A stretch of DNA of 13,879 bases from SIG565 sp045590755 (GTDB taxonomy: Bacteria > Bacillota > Clostridia > Oscillospirales > Acutalibacteraceae): assembly GCA_045590755.1 (NCBI GenBank), contig JAZNRP010000011.1, positions 1 through 13,879 on the forward strand, given 5' to 3'. The position numbers and the translations under genes are program-made. Positions 1 to 6,320 of the stretch are shown here, piece after piece (the first letter of the stretch is position 1; the number at the start of each line of letters is the position of its first letter). The notes under the pieces are model-generated. The model saw only the letters and a program-made list of their open reading frames with translations, was not told the DNA's origin and ran no database searches.

Positions 1-4
1 AAAT

Positions 5-134
5 CAATGCGAAGCATTGTATATCATCAAGCCGACAGAAAAACACACCTACGGTGTGATGATATACGCCGCACTCGTGCGGCAATGATATACAGCCCAT
101 TCGGGCTGATGATATACCAAGCCTGTCGGCTTGG
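5..134. repeat. Hairpin array 1 (variable stems, ATGATATAC linker)
   Basis: Five short perfect or near-perfect hairpins of unrelated stem sequence lie at 5-19 (loop GAA), 44-58 (loop TAC), 68-83 (loop CTCG), 94-107 (loop ATTC) and 117-134 (loop TGTC). The linker ATGATATAC joins them at 59-67, 85-93 and 109-117. It appears inverted as GTATATCAT at 19-27. Bases 29-38 (AAGCCGACAG) are the exact reverse complement of 123-132, half of the last hairpin, so the left end looks like an inverted copy broken inside a hairpin. Stems differ but pairing is kept, while linkers stay constant. The array lies directly beyond the terminator of the regulator gene. The window starts at its edge, so it may extend further left. 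Function unknown. Confidence 0.75.
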
Positions 135-136
135 AT

Positions 137-174
137 AAAAAAATCCAAGTCCCAAAAAGGACTTGGATTTTTTG
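137..174 (-). terminator. Intrinsic terminator of the XRE regulator gene
   Basis: A 12-bp perfect stem pairs 141-152 with 159-170 around a short A-rich loop. A-rich sequence on the left becomes the U tract of a minus-strand transcript. A T run on the right means it could also work in the other direction. It lies about 60 bases downstream of the regulator stop codon. The 174-231 stretch between it and the gene holds nothing else I recognise. Confidence 0.8.
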
Positions 175-231
175 GGTGTTTTGAACTTAATGACACGAAT
201 TAAATGTGCCTGAAAACTGGAGAGTATTTCT

Positions 232-1086
232 TTATTCGTACAACTTTTTATTTTTTATTTTTTCGAAAGCATAATCGCTAAATTCAGATGTGTCACGCTC
301 CACAAGCCAAACAGTTTCGGACATCAAAATTTTCGCAAACTCATAAATTGCAATCACATATAATGCCGTTGATTTTTTAAAATAATATTCCGCAGAGCCA
401 ACTGATGTTAATTCTCTTTCCAAAATATTCACCGAAACCATTTTCTCAAGTGCTATTTCTGTGGTTTCTTCCTCTATCTCACATGCATTACAAATTTCTA
501 AAACCGTAAATTTAATATTACTTACACTTTTGTTATTTGCGAAAGATTCCTTATATTGAAAAGTGAAAATTTTTCTTACATATTGATCTGATAGAATTTG
601 TAGTACCTTTGCCAAATTGTTGGAACTTATAATTTCTTTGCTTTCATCTTTCTTATAATTTCTATCAACAAAAGCTAAATTATTATTTAAAATTACAGCA
701 CCGTTTTTATCTGAAATACACTTTAATCCACATCCGTCGTTTATTTTATTTTTCCAAAAGGAAATTTGTATATCATCATTTCTATTAACGCAATTAAACT
801 TCACTCCGCTTTGATTATAGAAAAATTTAAATATTTCGTCATAGGCATATTCAGGAAAATCATCCGCGACAACCACTTTGGATGAAGTATCGTTCATTTC
901 ATAAAGTTCGTCAAATGTTATATTTAATGCTTTAACAATCTTTGGCAACAACAAAACATCCGGTAATGTGACATCCGATTCCCATTTAGAAACTGCTTGA
1001 TTGCTAACTCCAAGAAGTTGTCCTAATTCTTCTTGTGTCATTTTGAGCGATTTTCTATATAACGCAATTTGATTACCTATACTCAT
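232..1086 (-). CDS. XRE-family helix-turn-helix transcriptional regulator
   Basis: A 284-residue DNA-binding regulator. Residues about 5-62 are a classic Cro/C1-type HTH: an MTQEELGQLLGVSNQAVSKW segment followed by the usual helix 4-5 region ending near FDELYEM. The remaining 220 residues match no family I can name. Around residues 190-245 they have the look of a second, winged-helix-like region (an FTVLEICNACEIEEETTEIALEKM-type helical stretch followed by strands), which could be a sensor or dimerisation module. No membrane segment is visible. The start is supported by AAAGGAGG nine bases upstream of the ATG and by an extended -10 promoter. It is monocistronic, with its own terminator at 137-174. 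Its targets cannot be read from the sequence, and no gene next to it suggests one. Confidence 0.9.
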   Translation of the reverse strand: MSIGNQIALYRKSLKMTQEELGQLLGVSNQAVSKWESDVTLPDVLLLPKIVKALNITFDELYEMNDTSSKVVVADDFPEYAYDEIFKFFYNQSGVKFNCVNRNDDIQISFWKNKINDGCGLKCISDKNGAVILNNNLAFVDRNYKKDESKEIISSNNLAKVLQILSDQYVRKIFTFQYKESFANNKSVSNIKFTVLEICNACEIEEETTEIALEKMVSVNILERELTSVGSAEYYFKKSTALYVIAIYEFAKILMSETVWLVERDTSEFSDYAFEKIKNKKLYE

Positions 1087-1123
1087 AATTTGTTACCTCC
1101 TTTTTACAAAATAATTATAAGTC

Positions 1124-1132
1124 ATTATATCA
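1124..1132 (-). promoter_or_regulatory. Extended -10 promoter of the XRE regulator
   Basis: On the minus strand TGATATAAT (TATAAT at 1124-1129 preceded by TG) lies 38 bases before the start codon. No convincing -35 hexamer is seen, which is usual for extended -10 promoters. It sits between hairpin array 2 and the gene. Confidence 0.55.
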
Positions 1133-1214
1133 TTTATGTAAATGGAGCATTTTTATATTTTAGGTGAGCAAAAACAAGTAAAATCGCAGTTTGTTTGGAA
1201 AACTATTATAAAGT

Positions 1215-1406
1215 AGTGATATTCTGTGCTTCGAACAGAGTGATATTATGCCTTACGGCATAGTGATATTTTTGCCCTTGGCAAAAGTGATATTATATTC
1301 GCCTCTAAAACTCGCGAAGCGAATATCACTTGCGAAGCGAATATCACTTGCGAAGCAAATATAACTGAGCGAAGCTCAATATAACTCGCCGAAGGCGAAT
1401 ATAACT
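1215..1406. repeat. Hairpin array 2 (AGTGATATT linkers, inverted half-way)
   Basis: This array fills most of the spacer between the regulator promoter and tRNA-Val. Four linkers AGTGATATT (1215-1223, 1239-1247, 1262-1270, 1286-1294) are followed by five in reverse orientation: AATATCACT at 1322-1330 and 1340-1348, then AATATAACT at 1358-1366, 1378-1386 and 1398-1406. The intervals are small hairpins with different stems, for example 1248-1261 (loop TTAC), 1271-1285 (loop CTT), 1367-1377 and 1387-1397 (loop GAA). Orientation flips around 1303-1313, and 1296-1302 pairs with 1319-1325 across the flip. Bases 1141-1214, between the array and the regulator promoter, show nothing further. Function unknown; this is not CRISPR (see rejected items). 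Confidence 0.8.
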
Positions 1407-1440
1407 AAAAAACTCTTGTTCTTTCGAACAAGAGTTTTTT
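1407..1440 (-). terminator. Intrinsic terminator of tRNA-Val
   Basis: A perfect 15-bp stem pairs 1407-1421 with 1426-1440 around a TTTC loop. On the minus strand it ends in a U run and begins directly after the encoded CCA of the tRNA. Its A/T flanks are symmetric, so it could also stop plus-strand transcripts. It abuts the last linker of hairpin array 2. Confidence 0.85.
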
Positions 1441-1517
1441 TGGTGGAGACAACTGGACTTGAACCAGTGACCCCTTGCATGTCAAGCAAGTACTCTAACC
1501 ATCTGAGCTATGCCTCC
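1441..1517 (-). tRNA. tRNA-Val (anticodon GAC)
   Basis: The minus strand folds as a 77-nt cloverleaf. Acceptor GGAGGCA pairs with TGTCTCC (one G-U pair), followed by discriminator A and an encoded CCA. The anticodon stem CTTGC/GCAAG encloses loop TTGACAT with anticodon GAC. The T arm contains the GGTTCAAGTCC consensus. It reads valine GUC/GUU codons. Its promoter is at 1528-1556 and its terminator directly follows. The sugar kinase gene ends only 13 bases upstream of that promoter, so read-through from the kinase is possible. Confidence 0.95.
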
Positions 1518-1527
1518 GTGCATATAT

Positions 1528-1556
1528 ATAATACACGCAAAGCACACAAATGTAAA
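1528..1556 (-). promoter_or_regulatory. Sigma-A promoter of tRNA-Val
   Basis: The -35 TTTACA (1551-1556) and -10 TATTAT (1528-1533) are separated by exactly 17 bases. The -10 box ends 10 bases before the mature tRNA 5' end. Nearly the same promoter is repeated at 2656-2684 upstream of the kinase gene, with 29 of 33 bases identical between 1528-1560 and 2656-2688. Confidence 0.8.
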
Positions 1557-1569
1557 GAGTAAACTAAAA

Positions 1570-2565
1570 TTATTTATATTTTTCGGCGAATTCAAGAATT
1601 TCTTTATAGGGCCTTAGTCCGTCTGTGCCGTTCTTTTCGGTAAGCGAACAAGAAGCAGTTGCACGGGCAAGCTCCATAGCATCCTTCAATGACATATCTT
1701 CGTGTGCGCCATACAAAATACCGCTACAATATGCATCACCGGCACCGTTTGTACCTTTGATGTATTCGTCCGGCAAATTAAGTCTTGGAAGAGAAACATA
1801 CTCACCCGTTTCAACAGAATAACCAAAAGCAACCTTTGGTGCGTGAATTACAATCCACTTAGAAACACCAAAATCCTTGATTTTTTCTATAACCTTAGGA
1901 ATGTTTTCTTCAATAATTTTGCCGTCCTTTGTTAAAACAGTTTCGGTAACCATCTCGGCTTCCGATTCGTTTATACAGCAAATATCGGTATATTTAAGGG
2001 CGGATTTAACGATATGCTTTGCCCTTTCGCTCTGCTCTGACACGATATCAATTGAAGTTATCATACCGTGGTCCTTGGCGGTTTTCAAAATTCTTGCGGC
2101 GTGAGTGCCGTACTCACTGTCGGGCATATCAACCTGTTTTAAAAGCAAAAGGTATTCAAGCTGGAAGATTTTAGTATTGAGCTTTTCAAAGTCAATAGAA
2201 TCAATATTAAAATCATCACTGGCACCCGCATTGTAGAAAAAAGTGCGTTGTTTTGTATCAAGCGCATTCATTACCAAGGTAGTAGGTGTTTCACCGTCTA
2301 AAATAACATTTTCGGTATCAATGTTTGGGTACTCCGAAAGAACTGAAAGCACCTGGGGACCACGCTCATCTTGACCTAAAATAGCACAAACCTTTACTGT
2401 TAAATTGCTGTCTATTTTTGCCAAATCCAAAATCATATTTCCTGTGCCGCCAACATTTAATTCGGTTGAGCGAATATTTGTAAGAAAGCCTTCCTTTGGA
2501 AAAGTATCAACAAAATAGAAAACATCCGCTATAAGTGTCCCTGCTACTGTAATACCTTTTTTCAC
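1570..2565 (-). CDS. PfkB/ribokinase-family carbohydrate kinase
   Basis: A 331-residue cytosolic kinase that should transfer phosphate from ATP to a sugar or sugar phosphate. The N-terminal substrate region has the family glycine signature (NVGGTGNM, about residues 37-44). The C-terminal PfkB signature GTNGAGDAYCSG starts near residue 271, and its Asp (about 277) is the catalytic base. Length is normal for the family. The start chosen is GTG at 2565, because GAGGTG lies seven bases upstream of it; a TTG five codons further upstream overlaps that ribosome site and is unlikely. The substrate cannot be fixed: fructose, ribose, nucleoside or another sugar are all possible. A nearby aldolase, HAD phosphatase and exporter suggest sugar-phosphate metabolism. 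The gene is transcribed from a promoter that resembles the tRNA-Val promoter. Confidence 0.9.
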   Translation of the reverse strand: MKKGITVAGTLIADVFYFVDTFPKEGFLTNIRSTELNVGGTGNMILDLAKIDSNLTVKVCAILGQDERGPQVLSVLSEYPNIDTENVILDGETPTTLVMNALDTKQRTFFYNAGASDDFNIDSIDFEKLNTKIFQLEYLLLLKQVDMPDSEYGTHAARILKTAKDHGMITSIDIVSEQSERAKHIVKSALKYTDICCINESEAEMVTETVLTKDGKIIEENIPKVIEKIKDFGVSKWIVIHAPKVAFGYSVETGEYVSLPRLNLPDEYIKGTNGAGDAYCSGILYGAHEDMSLKDAMELARATASCSLTEKNGTDGLRPYKEILEFAEKYK

Positions 2566-2624
2566 TTTTTTACACCTCAAAATTAAATATTCGAATTACT
2601 TTATAAGGTTCTACTTTATTTAAA

Positions 2625-2690
2625 CCTAAACCGTACGAGTTATGCCTTTGTATATATAATACACGCAAAAAACTCAAATGTAAAGAATAA
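2625..2690 (-). repeat. Decayed copy of tRNA-Val 5' end plus promoter
   Basis: Read on the minus strand, the promoter copy is followed by AAAGGCATAACTCGTACGGT, which lines up with the tRNA-Val start GGAGGCATAGCTCAGATGGT. Similarity fades after the D arm. The other copy (1500-1560) lies on the far side of the kinase gene, so the kinase is flanked by direct repeats about 1.13 kb apart. The rest of the cloverleaf is absent, so this is not a functional tRNA. Confidence 0.6.
2656..2684 (-). promoter_or_regulatory. Kinase promoter, near copy of the tRNA-Val promoter
   Basis: TTTACA (2679-2684), a 17-base spacer and TATTAT (2656-2661) match the tRNA-Val promoter hexamer for hexamer, and much of the spacer is shared. 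Downstream the transcript begins with sequence resembling the tRNA 5' end (2625-2650) before the kinase ribosome site. Confidence 0.7.
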
Positions 2691-2709
2691 AAATTTTAGT
2701 TATTTATAC

Positions 2710-3582
2710 CTATTTTGCAGTGCGCTTTTCCTTTAGTTGTATGAAAATACCTAAAATAATTACAATTAAACCTAAAAGGTAATTGATTTTGAATTCTTCG
2801 TGAAGAATAATGGTAGTCCATACAAGAGAAATAAAGGGTGTTATATAAGCTAGGTTTGCCACCTTTGCGGTATTGCCCGAACTTACTGCATACATCCACG
2901 CCGTATTTGCAACAGCCATAGCAAATGCACCGTTCCACAGAAAGCCTAAAAGCTCAACTGTGCCCGGTAAAAACAAATCCCCGTTTATAACATTAATTAC
3001 GGTTGTAATTATAAAAACAACGGCATAATTAATCATCATTGAAAGGTCTTTATCATAATCATATTTCTTATTAAGGGCCGTAAATACGCCGTAGCAGACG
3101 GCGCCTAAAGCGCAACTTGCGGCACCGACAAGTATATTCATATCAAAATGGGTAAAGCTATCTCCCATAACAATACATATACCTAAAAAGGAAATTATAA
3201 TTGCAAGTACCTTTCTGACGGTTACTTTTTCTTTAAGAATTATACAAGCAAACACAACACACATAATAGGCCACAGATAGTTTACTATGTTTGCTTGAGA
3301 TGCGGGCATCATACTTGTACCTGCATAGAAGAATATGTAATAGAAAAATACACCCGGAAGACCTATTAAAACAGAAATTAACCAATCTTTTTTAGTGTAG
3401 GTCTTTAATTTTTTTATTTTTCCTTTTACAATATTTAATATTAGCAGCGCTAACCCCGCTAAAAAAGAACTGAGCCACAACACCTGAAGATTTCCACGGC
3501 TACCGAGTAGCAATTTAGCCGTTACCGACATTGTAGACCAAAAGAAAATTGCAATAAATGTAAAAAAATATGTTTTTTGCAT
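2710..3582 (-). CDS. DMT-superfamily (EamA) membrane transporter
   Basis: A 290-residue polytopic membrane protein with about ten hydrophobic segments arranged as two EamA halves. These are roughly residues 3-137 and 145-285, joined near the TALNKKYDYDKD loop. A conserved-type first helix (FFTFIAIFFWSTMS) and an APS-like MMPASQANIV stretch in the first half fit drug/metabolite exporters. The substrate is unknown; members export amino acids, nucleosides or other metabolites. I place the start at ATG 3582, since MQKTYFFTF fits the family N-terminus, though GTG codons at 3594 and 3591 are also open. The HAD gene stops at 3594, within a dozen bases, so the two are translationally close and share the promoter at 4249-4277. 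No clear terminator follows, and the kinase may receive read-through. Confidence 0.88.
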   Translation of the reverse strand: MQKTYFFTFIAIFFWSTMSVTAKLLLGSRGNLQVLWLSSFLAGLALLILNIVKGKIKKLKTYTKKDWLISVLIGLPGVFFYYIFFYAGTSMMPASQANIVNYLWPIMCVVFACIILKEKVTVRKVLAIIISFLGICIVMGDSFTHFDMNILVGAASCALGAVCYGVFTALNKKYDYDKDLSMMINYAVVFIITTVINVINGDLFLPGTVELLGFLWNGAFAMAVANTAWMYAVSSGNTAKVANLAYITPFISLVWTTIILHEEFKINYLLGLIVIILGIFIQLKEKRTAK

Positions 3583-3593
3583 AAGTCGCACCA

Positions 3594-4229
3594 CTATATT
3601 TCCAGAAGCTCGGAAAAATCGTAAATATAATAATCCGTAGCGGCTTTTATTTCGTCCACATAATCTTTTGAAGAATCGTCATAAACACCGCACACCTTCA
3701 TACCTGCCGCCTTGGCGGTTTTATCGGCATTAAGGTTATCATCCAAAAACAAGATGTTTTCAACACTCTCGCCTATTCTTTCAGCCGCCATTTTATAAAT
3801 TTCCGGATTGGCTTTGGTAGTATTGAAATCATCGCAAGACCAGACATTATCAAAAATATCGTAAATGCCGAGTCTCTTAAGACAAGCGTCAAGCGTTATA
3901 TGAGGGCTTGCCGTCAGCACATTTAAACTGGCGCCCTGTTCTTTTAACCTTTTTAGCACATCAATTACATTGTTTTTAGCGCCGATATTATAAAAATATC
4001 CTTCGGCCATATATCTTTTCATAAGCTCAACTATATTTTCCATCGGCATATTAAGACCCATTTTAATATAGTATTCGGCCGTTCCCGCAACACCGAGCGG
4101 CGTTATTATCTTTATAATATCATCACTATAGGAAATATTATTTTCATCAAGTATTCTGAGCATTGCCGATACATATGTTGGCATTGAGTCAACAAGTGTA
4201 CCGTCAAAATCAAAAAGATATGTTTTCAT
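3594..4229 (-). CDS. HAD-superfamily phosphatase
   Basis: A 211-residue cytosolic hydrolase expected to remove phosphate from a small metabolite through an aspartyl-phosphate intermediate. Motif I DFDGTLVDS supplies nucleophile Asp7 and Asp9. Motif II is in VLTAS (Thr106/Ser108). Motif III is Lys139 in TKANPEIY. Motif IV is LFLDDN (Asp163/Asp164) for magnesium. A helical cap, residues about 15-80, fits the subfamily of phosphoglycolate phosphatase and beta-phosphoglucomutase. The open frame extends 21 codons further upstream, but that stretch contains the promoter at 4249-4277. The ATG at 4229, preceded by GGGTGAT, is therefore the start. It shares an operon with the DMT exporter. The substrate is not readable from sequence. 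Confidence 0.88.
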   Translation of the reverse strand: MKTYLFDFDGTLVDSMPTYVSAMLRILDENNISYSDDIIKIITPLGVAGTAEYYIKMGLNMPMENIVELMKRYMAEGYFYNIGAKNNVIDVLKRLKEQGASLNVLTASPHITLDACLKRLGIYDIFDNVWSCDDFNTTKANPEIYKMAAERIGESVENILFLDDNLNADKTAKAAGMKVCGVYDDSSKDYVDEIKAATDYYIYDFSELLEI

Positions 4230-4248
4230 TTTTATCACCCAAATACAA

Positions 4249-4277
4249 ATTATAGCACACCGCATTAATAATAACAA
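4249..4277 (-). promoter_or_regulatory. Promoter of the HAD-DMT operon
   Basis: TTGTTA, a 17-base spacer and TATAAT (4249-4254), with TG two bases before the -10 box. The -10 box ends 19 bases before the ATG at 4229, which rules out longer N-terminal versions of the HAD protein. Confidence 0.7.
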
Positions 4278-4300
4278 TAAAAAAATTGACAAATTTTGAA

Positions 4301-4335
4301 AAAAGACCTAAAACCAAATCGGTTGTAGGTCTTTT
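4301..4335 (-). terminator. Intrinsic terminator of the aldolase gene
   Basis: AAAAGACCTA (4301-4310) pairs with TAGGTCTTTT (4326-4335), extended by an inner AACC/GGTT pairing with one bulge. On the minus strand a U run follows. It lies 9 bases after the aldolase stop codon and upstream of the HAD promoter. Confidence 0.8.
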
Positions 4336-4344
4336 AGTTTGTTA

Positions 4345-5019
4345 TTAAAGGTCTAACAGGCTCTTTTCGCCGTAAACACTTGTCCAGTCCCTATCGAAGC
4401 CTTCAATTGCGGCATCGGTCATCGGGTGCGAGATAACCGATTTTAATACATCATCTGTAACTGTTACATAATGACAACCAACTGCGGCACACTTATGAAC
4501 CTGTTCTGCAGTTTTAAAGCTTGCTGCCAAAACCTTGCATTTTACATCGTGCAGTTTGAACTGCTCAACGATTTCTCCTACAACACTACAGCCATCGGCT
4601 ATTATGTTATCAAGGCGGTTAACATAGGGTGCTACAAAATCGGCACCTGCTTTGGCGGCTATTAGTGCTTGGGCCGGTGTGAAAATCGCCGTAACAAGAA
4701 CCTTAATACCACGCTTTTTAAGCTCCATTGTAGCCTTTAAGCCTTCTTCGCAAATCGGGATTTTTACGCAGAATTCGCCGCCAGATTTTTCGTTAAGCAA
4801 AACTGCTTCTTCCACCATTTTTTTAGCGGTTTTCTGTACAGTCTGTACAAAGAAAAGCTTGTAAGGTCCGATTATATCTCTAATTTCCTTAACAATTTTC
4901 CAAGAATCTTCATTTGTACTTGCAATAATTGATGGGTTGGTTGTAACGCCGCCAAGCGGATAAAATTCGTTACAATGCTTTATGGCCTCAATATCGGCAG
5001 TATCAAGTATATATTCCAT
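4345..5019 (-). CDS. Transaldolase-family protein, fructose-6-phosphate aldolase-like
   Basis: A 224-residue cytosolic TIM-barrel enzyme. The length and motifs fit the short FSA/TalC branch of transaldolases, not the 330-residue classical enzymes. GVTTNPSI (residues 24-31) is the family signature. Lys86 in FCVKIPIC is the expected Schiff-base lysine. The distal barrel strands (TAIFTPAQALIAAKAGADFV, then VLAASFKTAEQV) are complete. Known members cleave fructose 6-phosphate to dihydroxyacetone and glyceraldehyde 3-phosphate, or transfer dihydroxyacetone in the pentose phosphate pathway. Which applies here is not decidable by eye. GGAGA lies eight bases before the ATG. A plausible promoter (TTTACT, 17 bases, TATGAT) lies upstream. 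The gene is probably monocistronic, ended by the terminator at 4301-4335. The spacer 5020-5198 shows nothing else. Confidence 0.88.
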   Translation of the reverse strand: MEYILDTADIEAIKHCNEFYPLGGVTTNPSIIASTNEDSWKIVKEIRDIIGPYKLFFVQTVQKTAKKMVEEAVLLNEKSGGEFCVKIPICEEGLKATMELKKRGIKVLVTAIFTPAQALIAAKAGADFVAPYVNRLDNIIADGCSVVGEIVEQFKLHDVKCKVLAASFKTAEQVHKCAAVGCHYVTVTDDVLKSVISHPMTDAAIEGFDRDWTSVYGEKSLLDL

Positions 5020-5198
5020 TGTTTATTCTCCTTTTTTATAAAAAATACATTTTATATCATAATATATTTCTCCGCAAAAGTAAAGTTATATTCTGATAAT
5101 TCCTGCGAAAATGATATTTTTTCTGCATTGATACCGGAAAAAATCATCATCTTTGATTGTGGATGCCGTGTTGTCACTCATATATACATATCTATTAA

Positions 5199-5546
5199 TT
5201 AATGCCAGAATATGTAGCCGAGTCCCATAAGAATATACAAAGGGCCAAAACAGTACACCATAAACATTTCGGTATGCGGCACTTTAGTCTGAAAGCAATC
5301 TGTTACGGCAAGGCACTCAAAAACATATGCCGCCGCGCCGCAAAAATAACCAACTGCTTTAAGTATGTTATATATATTGTCAAATAAGAACGCCGCTAAA
5401 AACAGCAAAACTGCAACACCTACAAAAATATTACGGAGTATAAGTAATGCATAATCAATTCTGGGGTGCAACCCGTGTGTCAACTCATCCTTATCAGGAA
5501 TGGTAATATCTACTGTGTGTTTAATTTGCTCAAGTAGTTTCGGCAT
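5199..5546 (-). CDS. Small three-helix membrane protein of unknown function
   Basis: A 115-residue protein I do not recognise. After a charged cytosolic-looking N-terminus of about 30 residues it has three hydrophobic segments: about residues 33-53 (YALLILRNIFVGVAVLLFLA), 57-80 and 95-114. It ends in Phe-Trp-His. Cysteines occur near helices 2 and 3. The start is ATG 5546, with AGGAGG eight bases upstream. The frame stays open to a TTG at 5609, but that TTG is part of the -35 box TTGCCA. It has its own promoter and lies between the phosphate-transport operon and the aldolase, with no clear link to either. Confidence 0.7.
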   Translation of the reverse strand: MPKLLEQIKHTVDITIPDKDELTHGLHPRIDYALLILRNIFVGVAVLLFLAAFLFDNIYNILKAVGYFCGAAAYVFECLAVTDCFQTKVPHTEMFMVYCFGPLYILMGLGYIFWH

Positions 5547-5580
5547 AACTTTCCTCCTCTTAAAACTTGTGTCATTATAA

Positions 5581-5609
5581 ATTATAACACATCCATCATA
5601 TTGTGGCAA
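5581..5609 (-). promoter_or_regulatory. Promoter of the small membrane-protein gene
   Basis: TTGCCA (5604-5609), exactly 17 bases, TATAAT (5581-5586). It lies 34 bases before the ATG at 5546 and begins just past the terminator of the upstream Pit operon. Confidence 0.75.
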
Positions 5610-5627
5610 CAGAAAGTTTGCAAATTA

Positions 5628-5664
5628 AAAAAGGGCGATTAGTGTAAAACTAATTGCCCTTTTT
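5628..5664 (-). terminator. Intrinsic terminator of the Pit-DUF47 operon
   Basis: A 16-bp stem (5628-5643 with 5649-5664, one G-U type mismatch) and a five-base loop. On the minus strand it is followed by a U run. It lies 17 bases after the DUF47 stop codon. Confidence 0.85.
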
Positions 5665-5681
5665 ATGTGCATAAATTTGTA

Positions 5682-6302
5682 TTAGGTGTTTTTCATAATA
5701 ACTGAGCCTACACACTCACTTACATGCTCACAAGCATCTGCACAGGCTTCAAAGCACTCATATATTTCGCGCCAGGAAACCGTTGCAAGTACATCTGCCG
5801 AGTTCTTTGTAAGTTCACGCATAGAAGCAAGATATAGTTTATCACATTCTTCTTCCGCATCGTTAAGCTCAATAATCAATTCGCGTATTTTTTTAGAGCG
5901 CTTAAAGTTTTCAAACTCATTCATAAGCGCACAAAGCAACTCACACGAATGTACTAATTTTTTCGCAAACTCAATAACCGAAGGCTCAACAGTCACAATA
6001 TTGTAAATATAGAATTTTTGCAATACTTCTTCTATTTTATCTGTTACCTGGTCAAGATTATGACTGAGCATATCTAAATCTTCACGGTCAACAGGGGTTA
6101 CGAATGCTTTTGCTAAAGCGTCGTTCATTTCGTGCTTCTTAATATCTGCGGTGTGTTCAATCTCGTGCATTTTTTGAAGCATTTCTTCAATTTTTTCGGG
6201 GTCGTAATTTTCCAGACATTCTACAAGATATGTAGCTGCCTTTTGAGAGAGCGCAGCACCTGCTGCAAAGTTTTCAAAATAGAATTTATCGCCTTTAGCC
6301 AT
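5682..6302 (-). CDS. DUF47/PhoU-like protein, partner of the phosphate transporter
   Basis: A 206-residue, almost wholly helical cytosolic protein of the DUF47 (TIGR00153, PhoU-related) family. It is acidic. It carries the expected paired helices with HEIEHTADIKKHEM (about residues 46-59) and TPVDREDLDML (69-79), the acidic patches that in PhoU-like bundles bind metal. Members are encoded next to Pit transporters and are thought to gate or regulate phosphate uptake. The biochemistry is weakly known. AAAGGA precedes the ATG, and the gene starts 18 bases after the Pit stop codon, so the two form one operon. The next feature is the operon terminator at 5628-5664. Confidence 0.92.
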   Translation of the reverse strand: MAKGDKFYFENFAAGAALSQKAATYLVECLENYDPEKIEEMLQKMHEIEHTADIKKHEMNDALAKAFVTPVDREDLDMLSHNLDQVTDKIEEVLQKFYIYNIVTVEPSVIEFAKKLVHSCELLCALMNEFENFKRSKKIRELIIELNDAEEECDKLYLASMRELTKNSADVLATVSWREIYECFEACADACEHVSECVGSVIMKNT

Positions 6303-6320
6303 TTTTATAATTCCTTTCTA

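Noticed and set aside
1215..1406. CRISPR array
   Set aside because: The conserved element is only 9 bases, appears in both orientations, and the intervening pieces are themselves palindromes of 9-15 bases. No cas genes are present.
2625..2655. A second functional tRNA-Val gene
   Set aside because: Only the first 20 or so bases resemble the tRNA. The anticodon and T arms are missing and the acceptor cannot pair.
4230..4292. Twenty-one-residue hydrophobic N-terminal extension of the HAD protein (possible signal anchor)
   Set aside because: It overlaps a good promoter (TTGTTA, 17 bases, TATAAT) and the family normally starts a few residues before the DxD motif.
5547..5609. Longer version of the small membrane protein starting at TTG 5609
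   Set aside because: That TTG is part of the -35 box of a near-consensus promoter, while ATG 5546 has AGGAGG at good distance.
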